Shown piece by piece: positions 26,169-34,382 of a DNA stretch of 64,000 nt (the first letter of the stretch is position 1; every line of letters starts with the position of its first letter). The notes below the pieces were generated by a model. The model worked only from the letters and a program-made list of their open reading frames with translations. It ran no database searches and was not told where the DNA came from. The stretch is from Aquipuribacter sp. SD81 (lineage in GTDB: Bacteria > Actinomycetota > Actinomycetes > Actinomycetales > JBBAYJ01), in assembly GCF_037153975.1 (NCBI RefSeq), contig NZ_JBBAYJ010000011.1:62001-126000 (forward strand), written 5' to 3'. The position numbers and the translations under genes are program-made.

Positions 26169-29100
26169 AGACCAACACCCCAAGCCGCACCCAGCGCCGC
26201 GATCTCACGCTCAGCGCGCAGTGCCTCCCTCACGACCCGGCCGGCCAGCTCGGTGCCGTCAGTCTGGACGTTCACGTTGCGGTTGATCGTCACCGCCCCG
26301 CCCACACCAACGGCGGTCGCCGGGGTGGTCGGGATGACCGTCTCCGGCTTGCCCGTGCCGTTGTAGGTGAAGCCCGGCAGCAGCGGGCCACCCGCGTCCC
26401 GTACGTGCGGGTTGAGGAGGCTTCCGCGCTCCGGCACGACACCGCCCCGAGCGAGACCAAGGTGCAGGTGGTCGTCGTGGTCGGTCCGGCCGCCGATCTC
26501 CCGGTAGTAGACCTGCCGGAAGCTCGCCATCTTGAGGACCGTCGGAAGGATGCCGCGGACGAAGGCGTTCTCGATCGAGTTCGCCCCGCCCGGGCCGTAG
26601 TTCACGTCGATGGCGCGGTTTCGGTAGTGCAGCGACGTCGGGGAGTGCGCGCCAGGGGTGACACCACCGAACGCGGGATGCCCCGAGACGCGAGCACCCT
26701 TGGACTGCAGCCACTTGCCGATCGACACGAGGTCGCCGCCGGCCGGGACGTTCGCCGCGAGCCACTTCGTCACCGCCGCGTAGGCGGCGCCCATCGTGGC
26801 CTGCGCGCCCGTGCTCAGTGGCGTGCGGAACGGGTCGGTGGAGTACGGCTTCGGGACGCTGCTCGCGGTGGTGAAGCCACCCGCGATGACCCCGCCCGTC
26901 GCGTACGCCTCGTACACCTCGGGGATGGGCCGCCCGGACCGCGCGGCGGCGTTGGCCCGGGCCACATAGTCCGTGCCGACGGCCTTCGTCCACTCCGGGC
27001 GCATGACGGCCTCACCGCCGGACAGGTCCAGCCGGCCGCCCGTCGCGCTGTAGAACTGATGCACGTCCCGGCCAGGTGACCAGCCCGGCATGACACCGCC
27101 CGTGGCGTAGCCGTTGGCCCGCTTGGTGTCGTCAAACCGGATAGGCGTCTTGCCGACCGCGGACAGCACCGGGTTGACGCCGGACACGAGGGCAATCCCG
27201 TACTTGTCGGCGATGCGGCGGACCTCTTCCGCGCCGATGCCCAGCTCCTCGGCGATGCCCTCAGCGGTGTTCTTGGCGCCCTTGCGGCCCAGGCGCTCCA
27301 TGACCTCGAGCTCGGCGACAACACCCTCACGGCCGAACTGTGCGTCGGCGATGAGCAGGTCGGCCATGCGCTGGAACTCGGCGTCGGTGGCGTCGGCCAT
27401 GTCGGCGGTGATCTGTGCGCCCTCGGCGCCCATGTCGGCGAGGATGCCGGCGACCTCGAGGCCGCCGCGCTCGGTGACGGTGACGAGGTTCGCGCGCCAC
27501 TGCTCCTGGTCGGCGATCTGCTGCTCGAGCATGTCGGCGTACTCGGTGAGGGTGAGGCTGACGCCCTCGTAGTAGTCCTGCCATGAGTCCTCGGCGTCCT
27601 CGGTCGCGGCGGCTGTCGCCTCGGCGGCCTGCCGCTCGGCCTCCTCCTTATCGGCGAGGAGCTGCTGGTAGGCGCTCAGCGGCTCGACGAACGCCTCGGC
27701 GATGCCGGCCATGCTGCGTCGCCACTCCTCGAGGCGGTCTGCCGCGGTGTCGGCCTGCTCGCCGGAGTCCGCGATGGCGCCCGTCATGGGGTCGATCGCG
27801 CCAGCCGCGCCCGCGGCGGCCTCGGTCATGGCGTCGATGCCGCCGCGAGCCTCGTAGTACTCGGCGGCGGCCTTGCTGACGGTGCCGGCGGCGACCTCCT
27901 CGGCGGCGGCCAGGCGGCGGGTCTGCTCCTGCGCGTCGCCGAGGGCAGCGGACTGCTGACCGAGGACGTCCCGCAGCCGCTCAAGGTCAGCCTCAGTCTG
28001 GTTGTTCATGCCGGAGGTCGCCATCTGCGCCTCATTCAGCGCGGCGTTGGCCTCCGACATGCGGTTGATCCGCTCGGTGACGTCCTCGTACGCCTGGCCG
28101 CCCTCGGTGATGGCGGTGACGAGGTCGGACGTGCTGACGCCGAGCCGTTCGGCGGCCTCGAGCGCCCCGCGGTCCTCCAACGCCTTGGCGGCGACGGTGC
28201 GGGAGGCGTCGGTGACCGCGCCAGTTAGCTCGTCGAGGCTGCTGGCGTAGTCGTCCACGGCCTGCTTCTGGTCGACCCAGGAGTCGATGAGGACGTACCC
28301 GACGGTGCTCAGTCCGGCCAGCGCGAGACCGATAGGCCCGGCCGCACGCCCGGCAGCCCGCAGACCGCCAGCGGCGGCGTGACCCGCGGGACCCATCTTG
28401 GCGAGGCTCACGACGCCGGCCTCGAGCCGCGGAATGGTGATGAGCAGCCCGCCGCCGAGCAGCCCGACCCCGGCCGTGACGAGGCCCACGGCGGTGACGG
28501 CCTGCTGGGCGCCGTCGGGCATGTCCCCGAAAACGTTCACGAGGGTGGTGGCGTCCTGCGTGGCCTCGCGCAGCGGGCCGTTGCTGGCCTCGCCGAGACC
28601 GATGAGGGAGGTCTCCACGGAGCCCAGGAACTCCTCGGCGTCCCCGCGCAGGTTGTCCATCTTGGCGGCGGCCTGCTCGGCGGCGAACCCCTGGTCGTCC
28701 ACGGCGCGGGTCCACGTGGCGATGCCCTCAGCGCCCTGCTGGTAGATCACTGACGCGGCACGAACGGCGTCCGAGCCGAAGATGGTCGCCAGAGCACTGT
28801 TGCGCTGCTCCGGCGTCAGGTCGGCCAGGGAGTCGCGCAGGTTGCCCGCGAACGCCTCGAGCCCGACGAACTCCCCGCCAGCGTCGTAGGCGCTGATGCC
28901 GAGCTCGTTCATCAGGTCTCGGGCCTCGGCGCTCTGCGGGGTGAGGCGCTGCAGCATGCTCTTGAACGACGTGCCCGCGTCGGAACCGAGCAGCCCGGCG
29001 GACGCGAAGGCGGTCAGCGCGCCGGTCGTCTCCTCGATCGTGAGGCCGGTCTGTTCGGCGACGAGGCCGGACTGCCCGAGCGCCTGCCCGAGGTCGGACA

Positions 29101-29704
29101 CGTCGCCCTGCGCCTTGCCGGCGCCCGCGGCGAGCAGGTCCGCCACGTGCGTGACGTCCTGCCCCTCGAGCTTGAACTGCGTGAGGGCGGTGGCGGCGAT
29201 GCCGGCGGCGTCGGCGACCTCGAGCCCACCAGCCGACGCCAGGGCGAGGGCGCCGTCGAGCCCACCGTCGAGGATGTCCGCGGCCGAGACACCGGCCTTG
29301 CTCAGTTCGGTGATGCCCGCGGCGGCCTCCGTCGCGCTGAACGCGGTGTCGGCGCCGGCCTGGATGGCGGCCTCGCGGAGGTCGTCCAGCGTCTTCCCGG
29401 TCGCGCCGGTCGCGGCACGCACCTGCGACATCTCGGCGTCGAAACGGGAGAACGCGACCGCAGTGGCAGTCAGGCCGGCGCCGGCCGCGAGGCCCACGCC
29501 CAGGAACGCCTTGCCGGTGTCGGTCCACGCCTTCTCGTTGTCGTGCGCGTGCTGCGCCAGCCGGGACATAGCACCGCGAGAGCGCTTCTCGGCGTCCTCG
29601 GTCTTCTTGCCGACGTCCTCGGTGGACTTCTCGGCGGTCCGCATCGCGCGGACGTACTCGCTGACGTTCGCCATCAGGCGGATGAGCACGGTCCTGTCGG
29701 CCAT
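26165..29704 (-). CDS. Phage tail tape measure protein with M15-like peptidase
   Basis: A 1,179-residue protein. Residues about 70-400 are the TP901-type tape measure core (AFSRFDAEMSQVRAATGATG, ELSKAGVSAADILDGGLDGA, GLLGSDAGTSFKSMLQRLTP). A hydrophobic Gly/Ala stretch (VGLVTAGVGLLGGGLLITI) and long helices with ADMADATDAEFQRMADLL-type sequence follow. Near the C-terminus SLHYRNRAIDVN (about 1024-1035) and HDDHLHLG (about 1076-1083) give the His, Asp and His of an M15/VanY-type zinc peptidase, which would cut peptidoglycan during DNA entry. The protein sets tail length and lines the tube. Two small genes sit directly upstream, and no other tail gene is present. Confidence 0.92.
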   Translation of the reverse strand: MADRTVLIRLMANVSEYVRAMRTAEKSTEDVGKKTEDAEKRSRGAMSRLAQHAHDNEKAWTDTGKAFLGVGLAAGAGLTATAVAFSRFDAEMSQVRAATGATGKTLDDLREAAIQAGADTAFSATEAAAGITELSKAGVSAADILDGGLDGALALASAGGLEVADAAGIAATALTQFKLEGQDVTHVADLLAAGAGKAQGDVSDLGQALGQSGLVAEQTGLTIEETTGALTAFASAGLLGSDAGTSFKSMLQRLTPQSAEARDLMNELGISAYDAGGEFVGLEAFAGNLRDSLADLTPEQRNSALATIFGSDAVRAASVIYQQGAEGIATWTRAVDDQGFAAEQAAAKMDNLRGDAEEFLGSVETSLIGLGEASNGPLREATQDATTLVNVFGDMPDGAQQAVTAVGLVTAGVGLLGGGLLITIPRLEAGVVSLAKMGPAGHAAAGGLRAAGRAAGPIGLALAGLSTVGYVLIDSWVDQKQAVDDYASSLDELTGAVTDASRTVAAKALEDRGALEAAERLGVSTSDLVTAITEGGQAYEDVTERINRMSEANAALNEAQMATSGMNNQTEADLERLRDVLGQQSAALGDAQEQTRRLAAAEEVAAGTVSKAAAEYYEARGGIDAMTEAAAGAAGAIDPMTGAIADSGEQADTAADRLEEWRRSMAGIAEAFVEPLSAYQQLLADKEEAERQAAEATAAATEDAEDSWQDYYEGVSLTLTEYADMLEQQIADQEQWRANLVTVTERGGLEVAGILADMGAEGAQITADMADATDAEFQRMADLLIADAQFGREGVVAELEVMERLGRKGAKNTAEGIAEELGIGAEEVRRIADKYGIALVSGVNPVLSAVGKTPIRFDDTKRANGYATGGVMPGWSPGRDVHQFYSATGGRLDLSGGEAVMRPEWTKAVGTDYVARANAAARSGRPIPEVYEAYATGGVIAGGFTTASSVPKPYSTDPFRTPLSTGAQATMGAAYAAVTKWLAANVPAGGDLVSIGKWLQSKGARVSGHPAFGGVTPGAHSPTSLHYRNRAIDVNYGPGGANSIENAFVRGILPTVLKMASFRQVYYREIGGRTDHDDHLHLGLARGGVVPERGSLLNPHVRDAGGPLLPGFTYNGTGKPETVIPTTPATAVGVGGAVTINRNVNVQTDGTELAGRVVREALRAEREIAALGAAWGVGL

Positions 29705-29962
29705 CTACTTGTCCTCTCCTCGGAAGGCGGCCTCAGCACGCCTCAACTTGTTGGCGTGCGGTGCGGGGGTGGCCGCGTACCGCAGCTCGTCCAGCAGGAC
29801 CGCCATGGCCTCCATGAGCCCGCAGGCGGCATCGCCGTCGTACGTCTCGGCGACGCGCCGGCCCATGTCGCGCAACGCGCCGGCCATGACGGACTTCTCG
29901 CGCTGCGACAGGCCCGCGGCGGCGCGCACCACGGCCCGGCCGGCGTCGTCCACGGCGCTCAT
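29705..29962 (-). CDS. Hypothetical protein directly before the tape measure gene
   Basis: An 85-residue, mainly helical protein: MSAVDDAGRAVVRAAAGLSQ, DMGRRVAETYDGDAACGLME and ANKLRRAEAAFRGEDK. ATG 29962 overlaps the stop of the gene before it (ATGA), and its own stop touches the tape measure start. In siphophages the pair before the tape measure gene usually encodes tail assembly chaperones; position and helical content fit, but I see no slippery frameshift site and sequence similarity cannot be judged. Frames starting further upstream overlap the preceding gene and are rejected. Confidence 0.6.
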   Translation of the reverse strand: MSAVDDAGRAVVRAAAGLSQREKSVMAGALRDMGRRVAETYDGDAACGLMEAMAVLLDELRYAATPAPHANKLRRAEAAFRGEDK

Positions 29963-30207
29963 GCGGTGCCTCGGCTCGTTCGGGCTCGGTCGAGGGCGCC
30001 GGACCAGCCCGGGCTGCGCTGCAGGATCGCGTAGACCTGGGGCCAGTCGCCCGGGTCGACCCCGTGCTCGGCGAGCCATGCGGCGCGGGCGCGCATCCGG
30101 TCGGCGTAGGCCCCCGGGGACTCCTGCACGCCACGCGGCGCGCAGAGGTGGGCCGGGAGGACGAGGAGCCCGCCTGCGGGTGTCGTGACGGTTCTACGCC
30201 GTGCCAC
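29959..30207 (-). CDS. Hypothetical protein of the tail module
   Basis: An 82-residue protein beginning VARRRTVTTPAGGLLVLPAH, with ESPGAYADRMRARAAWLAEH and GDWPQVYAILQRSPGW. GTG 30207 overlaps the end of the terminase small subunit gene by 14 bases. It could be the first of a tail-chaperone-like pair ahead of the tape measure gene or an unrelated adaptor. I do not recognise a family, and the assignment rests on position. Confidence 0.55.
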   Translation of the reverse strand: MARRRTVTTPAGGLLVLPAHLCAPRGVQESPGAYADRMRARAAWLAEHGVDPGDWPQVYAILQRSPGWSGALDRARTSRGTA

Positions 30208-30565
30208 GGGCCGCACCTCCCCAGCGGGCGGCGTGCCCTCGTCGTGAGCGGGCACGCATCGGGCTGACGACCCCGCCGTCCTCGTCGGGCAGGTCGAGCT
30301 GCGACAGCAGCCGGCCCAGCGCGAGGCGGTGCTGGCGGACCTCGGCGAGGGCGGGGTGCACGCGCGGTTGTCCGGTGCTGCCGCGGACGGTCGTGCCGTC
30401 CTGCTCAACCGAACGGCGCAACGCGTCGATCTCGTCGAGCAGTCGGCAGCACTCCGCCAGCAGCTCGGCCTCGGCGTCGCTGAGGTCGAACGTGCCGAGC
30501 GTCGTCGCCCAGAACCGCCGGCCACGAGCCCCGAGGGCCGCCGGGGCGCGGCGTGGGGCGCTCAC
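30194..30565 (-). CDS. P27-type phage terminase small subunit
   Basis: A 123-residue protein. RRFWATTLGTFDLSDAEAEL, LLAECCRLLDEIDALRRSV and GSTGQPRVHPALAEVRQHRL follow the order of actinophage P27-family small terminase subunits: a helical N-terminal DNA-binding part, then a GS.GQ.R.HP hinge, then LALGRLLSQLDLPDEDG. The small subunit recognises the packaging site and hands DNA to a large subunit motor. No large subunit gene is present in the element, so it would have to recruit one from elsewhere. GTG 30565 overlaps the stop of the preceding short frame (GTGA). Confidence 0.8.
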   Translation of the reverse strand: MSAPRRAPAALGARGRRFWATTLGTFDLSDAEAELLAECCRLLDEIDALRRSVEQDGTTVRGSTGQPRVHPALAEVRQHRLALGRLLSQLDLPDEDGGVVSPMRARSRRGHAARWGGAARGTA

Positions 30566-30807
30566 GGGGCCACCCCGGGAAACCGGGCGCAGGCAGGTCG
30601 CGGGCTGCGAGCGACCTCACCAGCGGTTCGAAGTGATGGGGTCGCTTGGCCCCCTCGCCCGGGGTGGTGGGCGCGACCGGCCGGCGCAGCCGAGGTCTCG
30701 GCGGTGCGAGAGCTCACGCTCGCTCGGCTTCGTGTCCGTGGTCCACGGTCCCCGTCGTGCGTGCCGTGGGCGGTGACGTTGACGCCGGTCCGGTCGCGGG
30801 TGCTCAT
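30562..30807 (-). CDS. Possible small protein before the terminase subunit
   Basis: An 81-residue frame, MSTRDRTGVNVTAHGTHDGD and then an Arg/Ser/Ala/Pro-rich stretch of low complexity. It is supported by GGAAGGAC about 7 bases before ATG 30807 and by a four-base overlap (GTGA) with the terminase subunit. Composition is like that of shadow frames in GC-rich DNA, and I recognise no domain, so it may simply be a leader between two genes. Confidence 0.35.
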   Translation of the reverse strand: MSTRDRTGVNVTAHGTHDGDRGPRTRSRASVSSRTAETSAAPAGRAHHPGRGGQATPSLRTAGEVARSPRPACARFPGVAP

Positions 30808-30826
30808 GGTGGTGTCCTTCCGTCGC

Positions 30827-31897
30827 TCAGCGGTGGGAGTGGAAGCGCTCGCGCCAGGCGGCGGCGCGAGCCTCGAGGCTGCGGGCGAGGCGCTGCGGTG
30901 CCCCGGGGTCTTCGGGGTTGGCGAACTCCTCGCGCCAGTGCCGGGCGCCTGCGCGGCTGCGGTGGGTGTTGGCGTCGCGCGCGTACTGCTCGACGGCGCC
31001 GTTGGTCGCCTGCACCTGCGCGGGCGTGGCGACCCGCGGCAGCGCCTCGGGGTGCTGGGCCTGCCAGAGCATCGCCTCGAGTGACAGCCAGTCCTCGGGC
31101 CACGGCGCCGGGCGTGCGGGTCGAACGGTCCCGTCTGCGTCCTCGACCTTCAATCCGTAGCGGTGCGCCACGAGGTCGGGCCACGCGGCGAGCGGGTCGC
31201 CGAGGTACAGCGTGGCCTGCCGGAGGTCAGCGCCGGTCGTGTCGGCCGCCTTGTACAGCTGCTGGCCGCTGACTCGCACGCGGCGGTACTCCTCGTGCAG
31301 GCGGGCCAGGTGCTGCCACTGCTCGACCTTGCCGTGAGAGATGGCCGCCTCGGCGTCACTGACACCGGCGAGGCTCCGGGTCGCTTCGCTCACTCGCTCG
31401 AGGACGTCGGTGAGCTGGGCGTCGACGTAGCCGAACAGGACCCCCGACTCGATCGCGTCGCGCAGCGCCTGACCGACTGCACTGGACAGGGTGGAGCGCT
31501 GGCGGGTGACGGCGGCCACGACCGCGGTGCGGGCCTCGTACTCCGCGATCTTCGCCCGGGCGGCGCTGACAAGCGCCTCGACGTCGACCGGGCGCCCGGA
31601 CGCGATGGCCTCCTGCACCACCTCGTCGGACGCGACGACGACCGGGTCCACGCCTCCGGCGCCGAGGCCGGGCTGCCGCGGTCCGAGGGCTACGAGGGCG
31701 GCAGCGGCGGCCTGGTAGTCCCCCACGCCCGCGAGTGCGTCGGCGACGGGCGTGTCGGTCTGGGCGTAGAACGTCCGCAGGGTGGGGTCCTGGCCGTGGA
31801 AGTCCAGGGCGGCCCGCAGCTCGGTGGGGTTCACCGGACGCCGCTGCGTGCGTCGCCGGCTGGTGCTGCTCGTGGCGGGCTCGGTCGTCGTGGTCAT
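30827..31897 (-). CDS. Helical hypothetical protein, 356 aa
   Basis: A mostly helical protein of unknown role in the middle of the element. After a disordered Thr/Arg lead (MTTTTEPATSSTSRRRTQRR) come PTELRAALDFHGQDPTLRTF, a coiled-coil-like region (VSAARAKIAEYEARTAVVAA, HGKVEQWQHLARLHEEYRRV) and a Trp-rich C-terminal part (PWPEDWLSLEAMLWQAQHPE, GARHWREEFANPEDPG). It has no membrane segment, and ATG 31897 overlaps the preceding stop (ATGA). It could be a scaffold or remodelling factor acting on helper particles, but this is speculation from position and helix content. Confidence 0.6.
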   Translation of the reverse strand: MTTTTEPATSSTSRRRTQRRPVNPTELRAALDFHGQDPTLRTFYAQTDTPVADALAGVGDYQAAAAALVALGPRQPGLGAGGVDPVVVASDEVVQEAIASGRPVDVEALVSAARAKIAEYEARTAVVAAVTRQRSTLSSAVGQALRDAIESGVLFGYVDAQLTDVLERVSEATRSLAGVSDAEAAISHGKVEQWQHLARLHEEYRRVRVSGQQLYKAADTTGADLRQATLYLGDPLAAWPDLVAHRYGLKVEDADGTVRPARPAPWPEDWLSLEAMLWQAQHPEALPRVATPAQVQATNGAVEQYARDANTHRSRAGARHWREEFANPEDPGAPQRLARSLEARAAAWRERFHSHR

Positions 31898-32064
31898 GGG
31901 CGGGTCTCCTGCTCTGTCTGGCGCCGGAGGGCGGCGAGTCGCTTGCGGGCGGTACGGGATCGGTTACGGCGGCGCATGCGGGCGCGGTGTCGGTGGCGGG
32001 GCCACTGCCCGCCATCGCGGCGGACGTAGCCGGCCGGGGGCACGAACAGGTCGAGGTCGCTCAC
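31894..32064 (-). CDS. Small basic hypothetical protein, 56 aa
   Basis: The protein is VSDLDLFVPPAGYVRRDGGQ followed by a strongly basic tail (HRARMRRRNRSRTARKRLAA). GAGGAG lies about 6 bases before GTG 32064. Its start overlaps the stop of the WhiB-like gene and its stop overlaps the 356-residue gene, so it is part of the coupled chain. The tail could bind nucleic acid; no family is recognised. Confidence 0.6.
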   Translation of the reverse strand: MSDLDLFVPPAGYVRRDGGQWPRHRHRARMRRRNRSRTARKRLAALRRQTEQETRP

Positions 32065-32354
32065 GCGCTCCTCCTCGTGGTGGCGGGCTGAGCCGTGCGG
32101 TCGCGGCCGCCCCACACGCCGGCCCGCTCGCGGTTGGTCGCGGCGTACTCGTGGCAGGCGGCGGTGTGGGGGCAGTAGCCGCACGCCTCAGCGGCCTGCT
32201 GGCGGTCCTCGTGGTCCTCGCTCGTCCAGAGGTCTGCGTCGGTGCCCTGGCACGGCGGGCGGTGGTCCTGGCACGCGTCGAGCAAGGCAGCGAGCAGAGG
32301 CACGGCAGCGGGACGGAGGCCCAGACCGCCCGCGGGGCTGGGGGCGCGGCTCAC
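32061..32354 (-). CDS. WhiB-like iron-sulfur regulator
   Basis: A 97-residue WhiB-like protein. Four cysteines in the usual order (DHRPPC upstream, then CGYCPHTAAC, i.e. C-x2-C-x5-C) would hold a [4Fe-4S] cluster, and GVWGGRDRT is the signature turn before the basic end that meets DNA or sigma factor. Actinobacteria and their phages use these proteins to redirect transcription. GTG 32354 overlaps the stop of the DUF3631 ATPase gene (GTGA). Within this element it may control its own late genes or alter helper or host promoters; which one cannot be told. Confidence 0.85.
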   Translation of the reverse strand: MSRAPSPAGGLGLRPAAVPLLAALLDACQDHRPPCQGTDADLWTSEDHEDRQQAAEACGYCPHTAACHEYAATNRERAGVWGGRDRTAQPATTRRSA

Positions 32355-33499
32355 GCGGCCTCACCACCGAAGAGGTCGTACGGCGGGTCCTCGGTTTCGC
32401 TGGTTTCGCTGGTTTCGCTGTCCTCGGGGGGCGGAGGGAGGTAGCGGGACCAGGCGTCCTCGAAGTCCTCTCGGCGGTAGCCCTTGCGGTTGATCGCCTT
32501 GATCTGGTGGCTACCGATGTCGTACTTCCGGAGACGTTGGGCTAGCCCTCGTCCGTCGAGGCTCTTGCCTCTCAGGTCGTCCCAGGGACTCTCCTCAAGG
32601 GCGTGAAGAGCGCTCAGCAGCTCGTCGGTGCCCATCCAGTCGGCGTCCTGCTCGGTGAAGACACCGCGGAGGTCTCGGAGCAGTCGGACGTTGAGGCTGA
32701 CTGCCTCTCCGTCCCCCCGGGACTGCGAAACCAGCGAAACCGCCGAAACCCTGGCGCGCTCCGGCCAGTCCCCGCCGGCCGCGTCGGCGACCGCGAGCAG
32801 CGCCTCCCATACGTCTGCGGCGCGGTCCTCGATGCCCGTGGGCATGTCGGGCCAGGCGTCGGTCAGCGACGGGGTCTTGGCCTGCATCCAGGCCGCCAGC
32901 CGCAACTGAAGGTCGGTCCCGGTCTGCGCGTGCAGCCGGTGCCGGAACGGTTCGACCCGCTCGCCCGGTGCCCGGCGCCTCATGCGGATGACGACCGAGC
33001 GGGACATGATCGTGTCAGGCAGGTCGTCTAGGCCGGCCATCGCGACGGGGGCGTAGGCGGGGAAGGTGTCGACCTCCACGGCCTTGCCCTTGACCACGCA
33101 ACGGTGGGCCTGCGCGCCGCGACGGTGCCCGGCGTTGATGAACCCGCGCAGGTCCTCGTGGTCCTTCGCGGCTCGAGGACCGAAGATCGTGTCGGCCTCG
33201 TCGAGCAGGATGGTCGGCACCCCGTCGTCGCCGCTGACGAGTCGGAACAGGGCCGCGGTCGAGCTGTTGAGGCTGAACAGGGCGCGGGGCACCAGGAGCT
33301 CGAGCACCTCCAGCACGCGGGTCTTTCCCGACCCCGGCTCAGGGCTCAGCACCGCCAGGCGGGGGGTCGACTCAAAGGCGCTGAGGGCGTGGACGTGCGC
33401 GGCCCACAAAGTCACCGCGGTGGCGCACTCGGGCGAGGGGAAGGCGACAAAGCGACGCAGGTACGTCTCCACGTCGGTCAGGAGGTCTGCACCATTCAC
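32351..33499 (-). CDS. DUF3631 ATPase/helicase-like protein
   Basis: A 382-residue ATPase. Walker A is SPEPGSGKTRVLEVLE and Walker B is ILLDEADTIFG; DDLPDTIMSRSVVIRMRRRA is the sensor/arginine-finger region. The N-terminal part is DLLTDVETYLRRFVAFPSPE and the C-terminal part ends in an acidic tail with SETSETSETED, produced by a short DNA repeat. DUF3631 proteins are found on actinobacterial plasmids and integrated elements and are thought to help DNA replication or unwinding. GTG 33499 overlaps the preceding stop. Longer frames upstream are shadows. This is the only replication-type gene in the element. Confidence 0.88.
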   Translation of the reverse strand: MNGADLLTDVETYLRRFVAFPSPECATAVTLWAAHVHALSAFESTPRLAVLSPEPGSGKTRVLEVLELLVPRALFSLNSSTAALFRLVSGDDGVPTILLDEADTIFGPRAAKDHEDLRGFINAGHRRGAQAHRCVVKGKAVEVDTFPAYAPVAMAGLDDLPDTIMSRSVVIRMRRRAPGERVEPFRHRLHAQTGTDLQLRLAAWMQAKTPSLTDAWPDMPTGIEDRAADVWEALLAVADAAGGDWPERARVSAVSLVSQSRGDGEAVSLNVRLLRDLRGVFTEQDADWMGTDELLSALHALEESPWDDLRGKSLDGRGLAQRLRKYDIGSHQIKAINRKGYRREDFEDAWSRYLPPPPEDSETSETSETEDPPYDLFGGEAA

Positions 33500-33789
33500 G
33501 CGACCACCTCGGCCCGACGCCAGGAGTACGCGACCTCGGCCGCGATCTGTGCCGCAGTCTTCGGGGCCGGCTTGTGCGCGTAGGACCGCGCATCGGCCAC
33601 CGCGGACCGCTGCCGGGCGAGGTAATCCTCTAGCCACTGCGGACTCGGCAGGGGCGCCACGGTGACACCGGACACCGCGCAGGCGTCCGCGTAGCCGTCG
33701 AGCCATCCCCAGCGGTACAGCGGCTCGGAACGGACCTCGTCGGGGGTGTCCACGGCGGTTGCCTCGCCGAAGGTGCGCGGGTACGTCAC
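33496..33789 (-). CDS. Hypothetical protein, 97 aa
   Basis: It begins VTYPRTFGEATAVDTPDEVR and contains YRWGWLDGYADACAVSGVTV and SPQWLEDYLARQRSAVADAR. It is rich in Tyr and Trp, soluble and of unknown family. GTG 33789 overlaps the stop before it and its TGA overlaps the DUF3631 start, both by four bases, so it is translated as part of the chain and could be a cofactor of the ATPase. Confidence 0.6.
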   Translation of the reverse strand: MTYPRTFGEATAVDTPDEVRSEPLYRWGWLDGYADACAVSGVTVAPLPSPQWLEDYLARQRSAVADARSYAHKPAPKTAAQIAAEVAYSWRRAEVVA

Positions 33790-34079
33790 TGGCGCACCTC
33801 CCGCGGCGAAGCGGCAGACCAACAGCAGACGGTGGGACCAGCCGCCGCCGCGCGGATAACCTCGGCGCCGGCCCAGCCACAGCCGTCCTGCGCCGCGCAC
33901 AGCTCGCGCAGGTGGTCGCGCTCGAGGTCGTGGGGGACGACCACCAGGCCGCTGCGTGCGTCCACAACCGAATGGCGGTCGTCGCGCGTAAGGTAAGGAT
34001 TGACGTAGCCGCTCGCCCGCTGTTCCGTCCTCGACGCCTCACGGTCGGTCCCCGTGGGGCGTCGGTCGTTGCCGGGCAT
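33786..34079 (-). CDS. Hypothetical protein, 97 aa
   Basis: The protein starts MPGNDRRPTGTDREASRTEQ and contains VNPYLTRDDRHSVVDARSGL, then a Cys-rich part with LRELCAAQDGCGW and PTVCCW. The four Cys might bind a metal, although spacing does not match a family I know. ATG 34079 shares one base with the stop of the HTH gene (TGATG). The second gene of the chain. Confidence 0.55.
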   Translation of the reverse strand: MPGNDRRPTGTDREASRTEQRASGYVNPYLTRDDRHSVVDARSGLVVVPHDLERDHLRELCAAQDGCGWAGAEVIRAAAAGPTVCCWSAASPREVRQ

Positions 34080-34282
34080 CAGGCAGGCACCGCCGCCTCG
34101 GCGCGCTCTCGCTCGATCAGCCAGGCGTCTACTGCCTCGCGGCGGTACAGCCGACGCTTGCCGAGCCTGACGCTTGGCGGGGCCACGCCCCGGTGCACCC
34201 AGTAGTGAAGCGTCGCCTCAGGGATGCGCAGGTGCTCGGCAACCTCCGGCGTCGTCATGATCTCCGGCTCATCTGCGGCCAT
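34079..34282 (-). CDS. AlpA/MerR-type HTH protein, probable excisionase
   Basis: A 67-residue DNA-binding protein: EIMTTPEVAEHLRIPEATLH, then YWVHRGVAPPSVRLGKRRLY and RREAVDAWLIERERAEA. This is the winged helix of AlpA/Xis proteins, which direct excision or activate the integrase of mobile elements. ATG 34282 has GGGAGTCGAG upstream. It is the first gene of the long minus-strand chain and is divergent from the plus-strand gene at 34383. A perfect palindrome lies between the two, so both directions may be switched by one repressor. Confidence 0.85.
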   Translation of the reverse strand: MAADEPEIMTTPEVAEHLRIPEATLHYWVHRGVAPPSVRLGKRRLYRREAVDAWLIERERAEAAVPA

Positions 34283-34330
34283 CTCGACTCCCGTTCGCGT
34301 CGGTCGCTGCGGGTTGCCCCACAGTTGGTG

Positions 34331-34359
34331 TTGACAGCGTGCCTTGCCAGTTGGCAAGG
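34331..34359. promoter_or_regulatory. Divergent control region: TTGACA and an 18-bp palindrome
   Basis: CCTTGCCA, GT, TGGCAAGG is a perfect palindrome at 34342-34359. A consensus -35 hexamer TTGACA (plus strand) is at 34331-34336, so the palindrome would cover the spacer and -10 region. The half site TTGCCAG recurs at 34404-34410. No repressor gene is identified; the plus-strand gene at 34383 with its HTH-like C-terminus is one candidate. Confidence 0.6.
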
Positions 34360-34382
34360 TGTCCTCGTCAGGGGTCGTCGAT

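Noticed and set aside
32391-32422. Short repeat GGTTTCGCT in the DUF3631 gene as a regulatory array
   Set aside because: It is inside the coding sequence and encodes a SETSETSET stretch; a small slippage repeat explains it.
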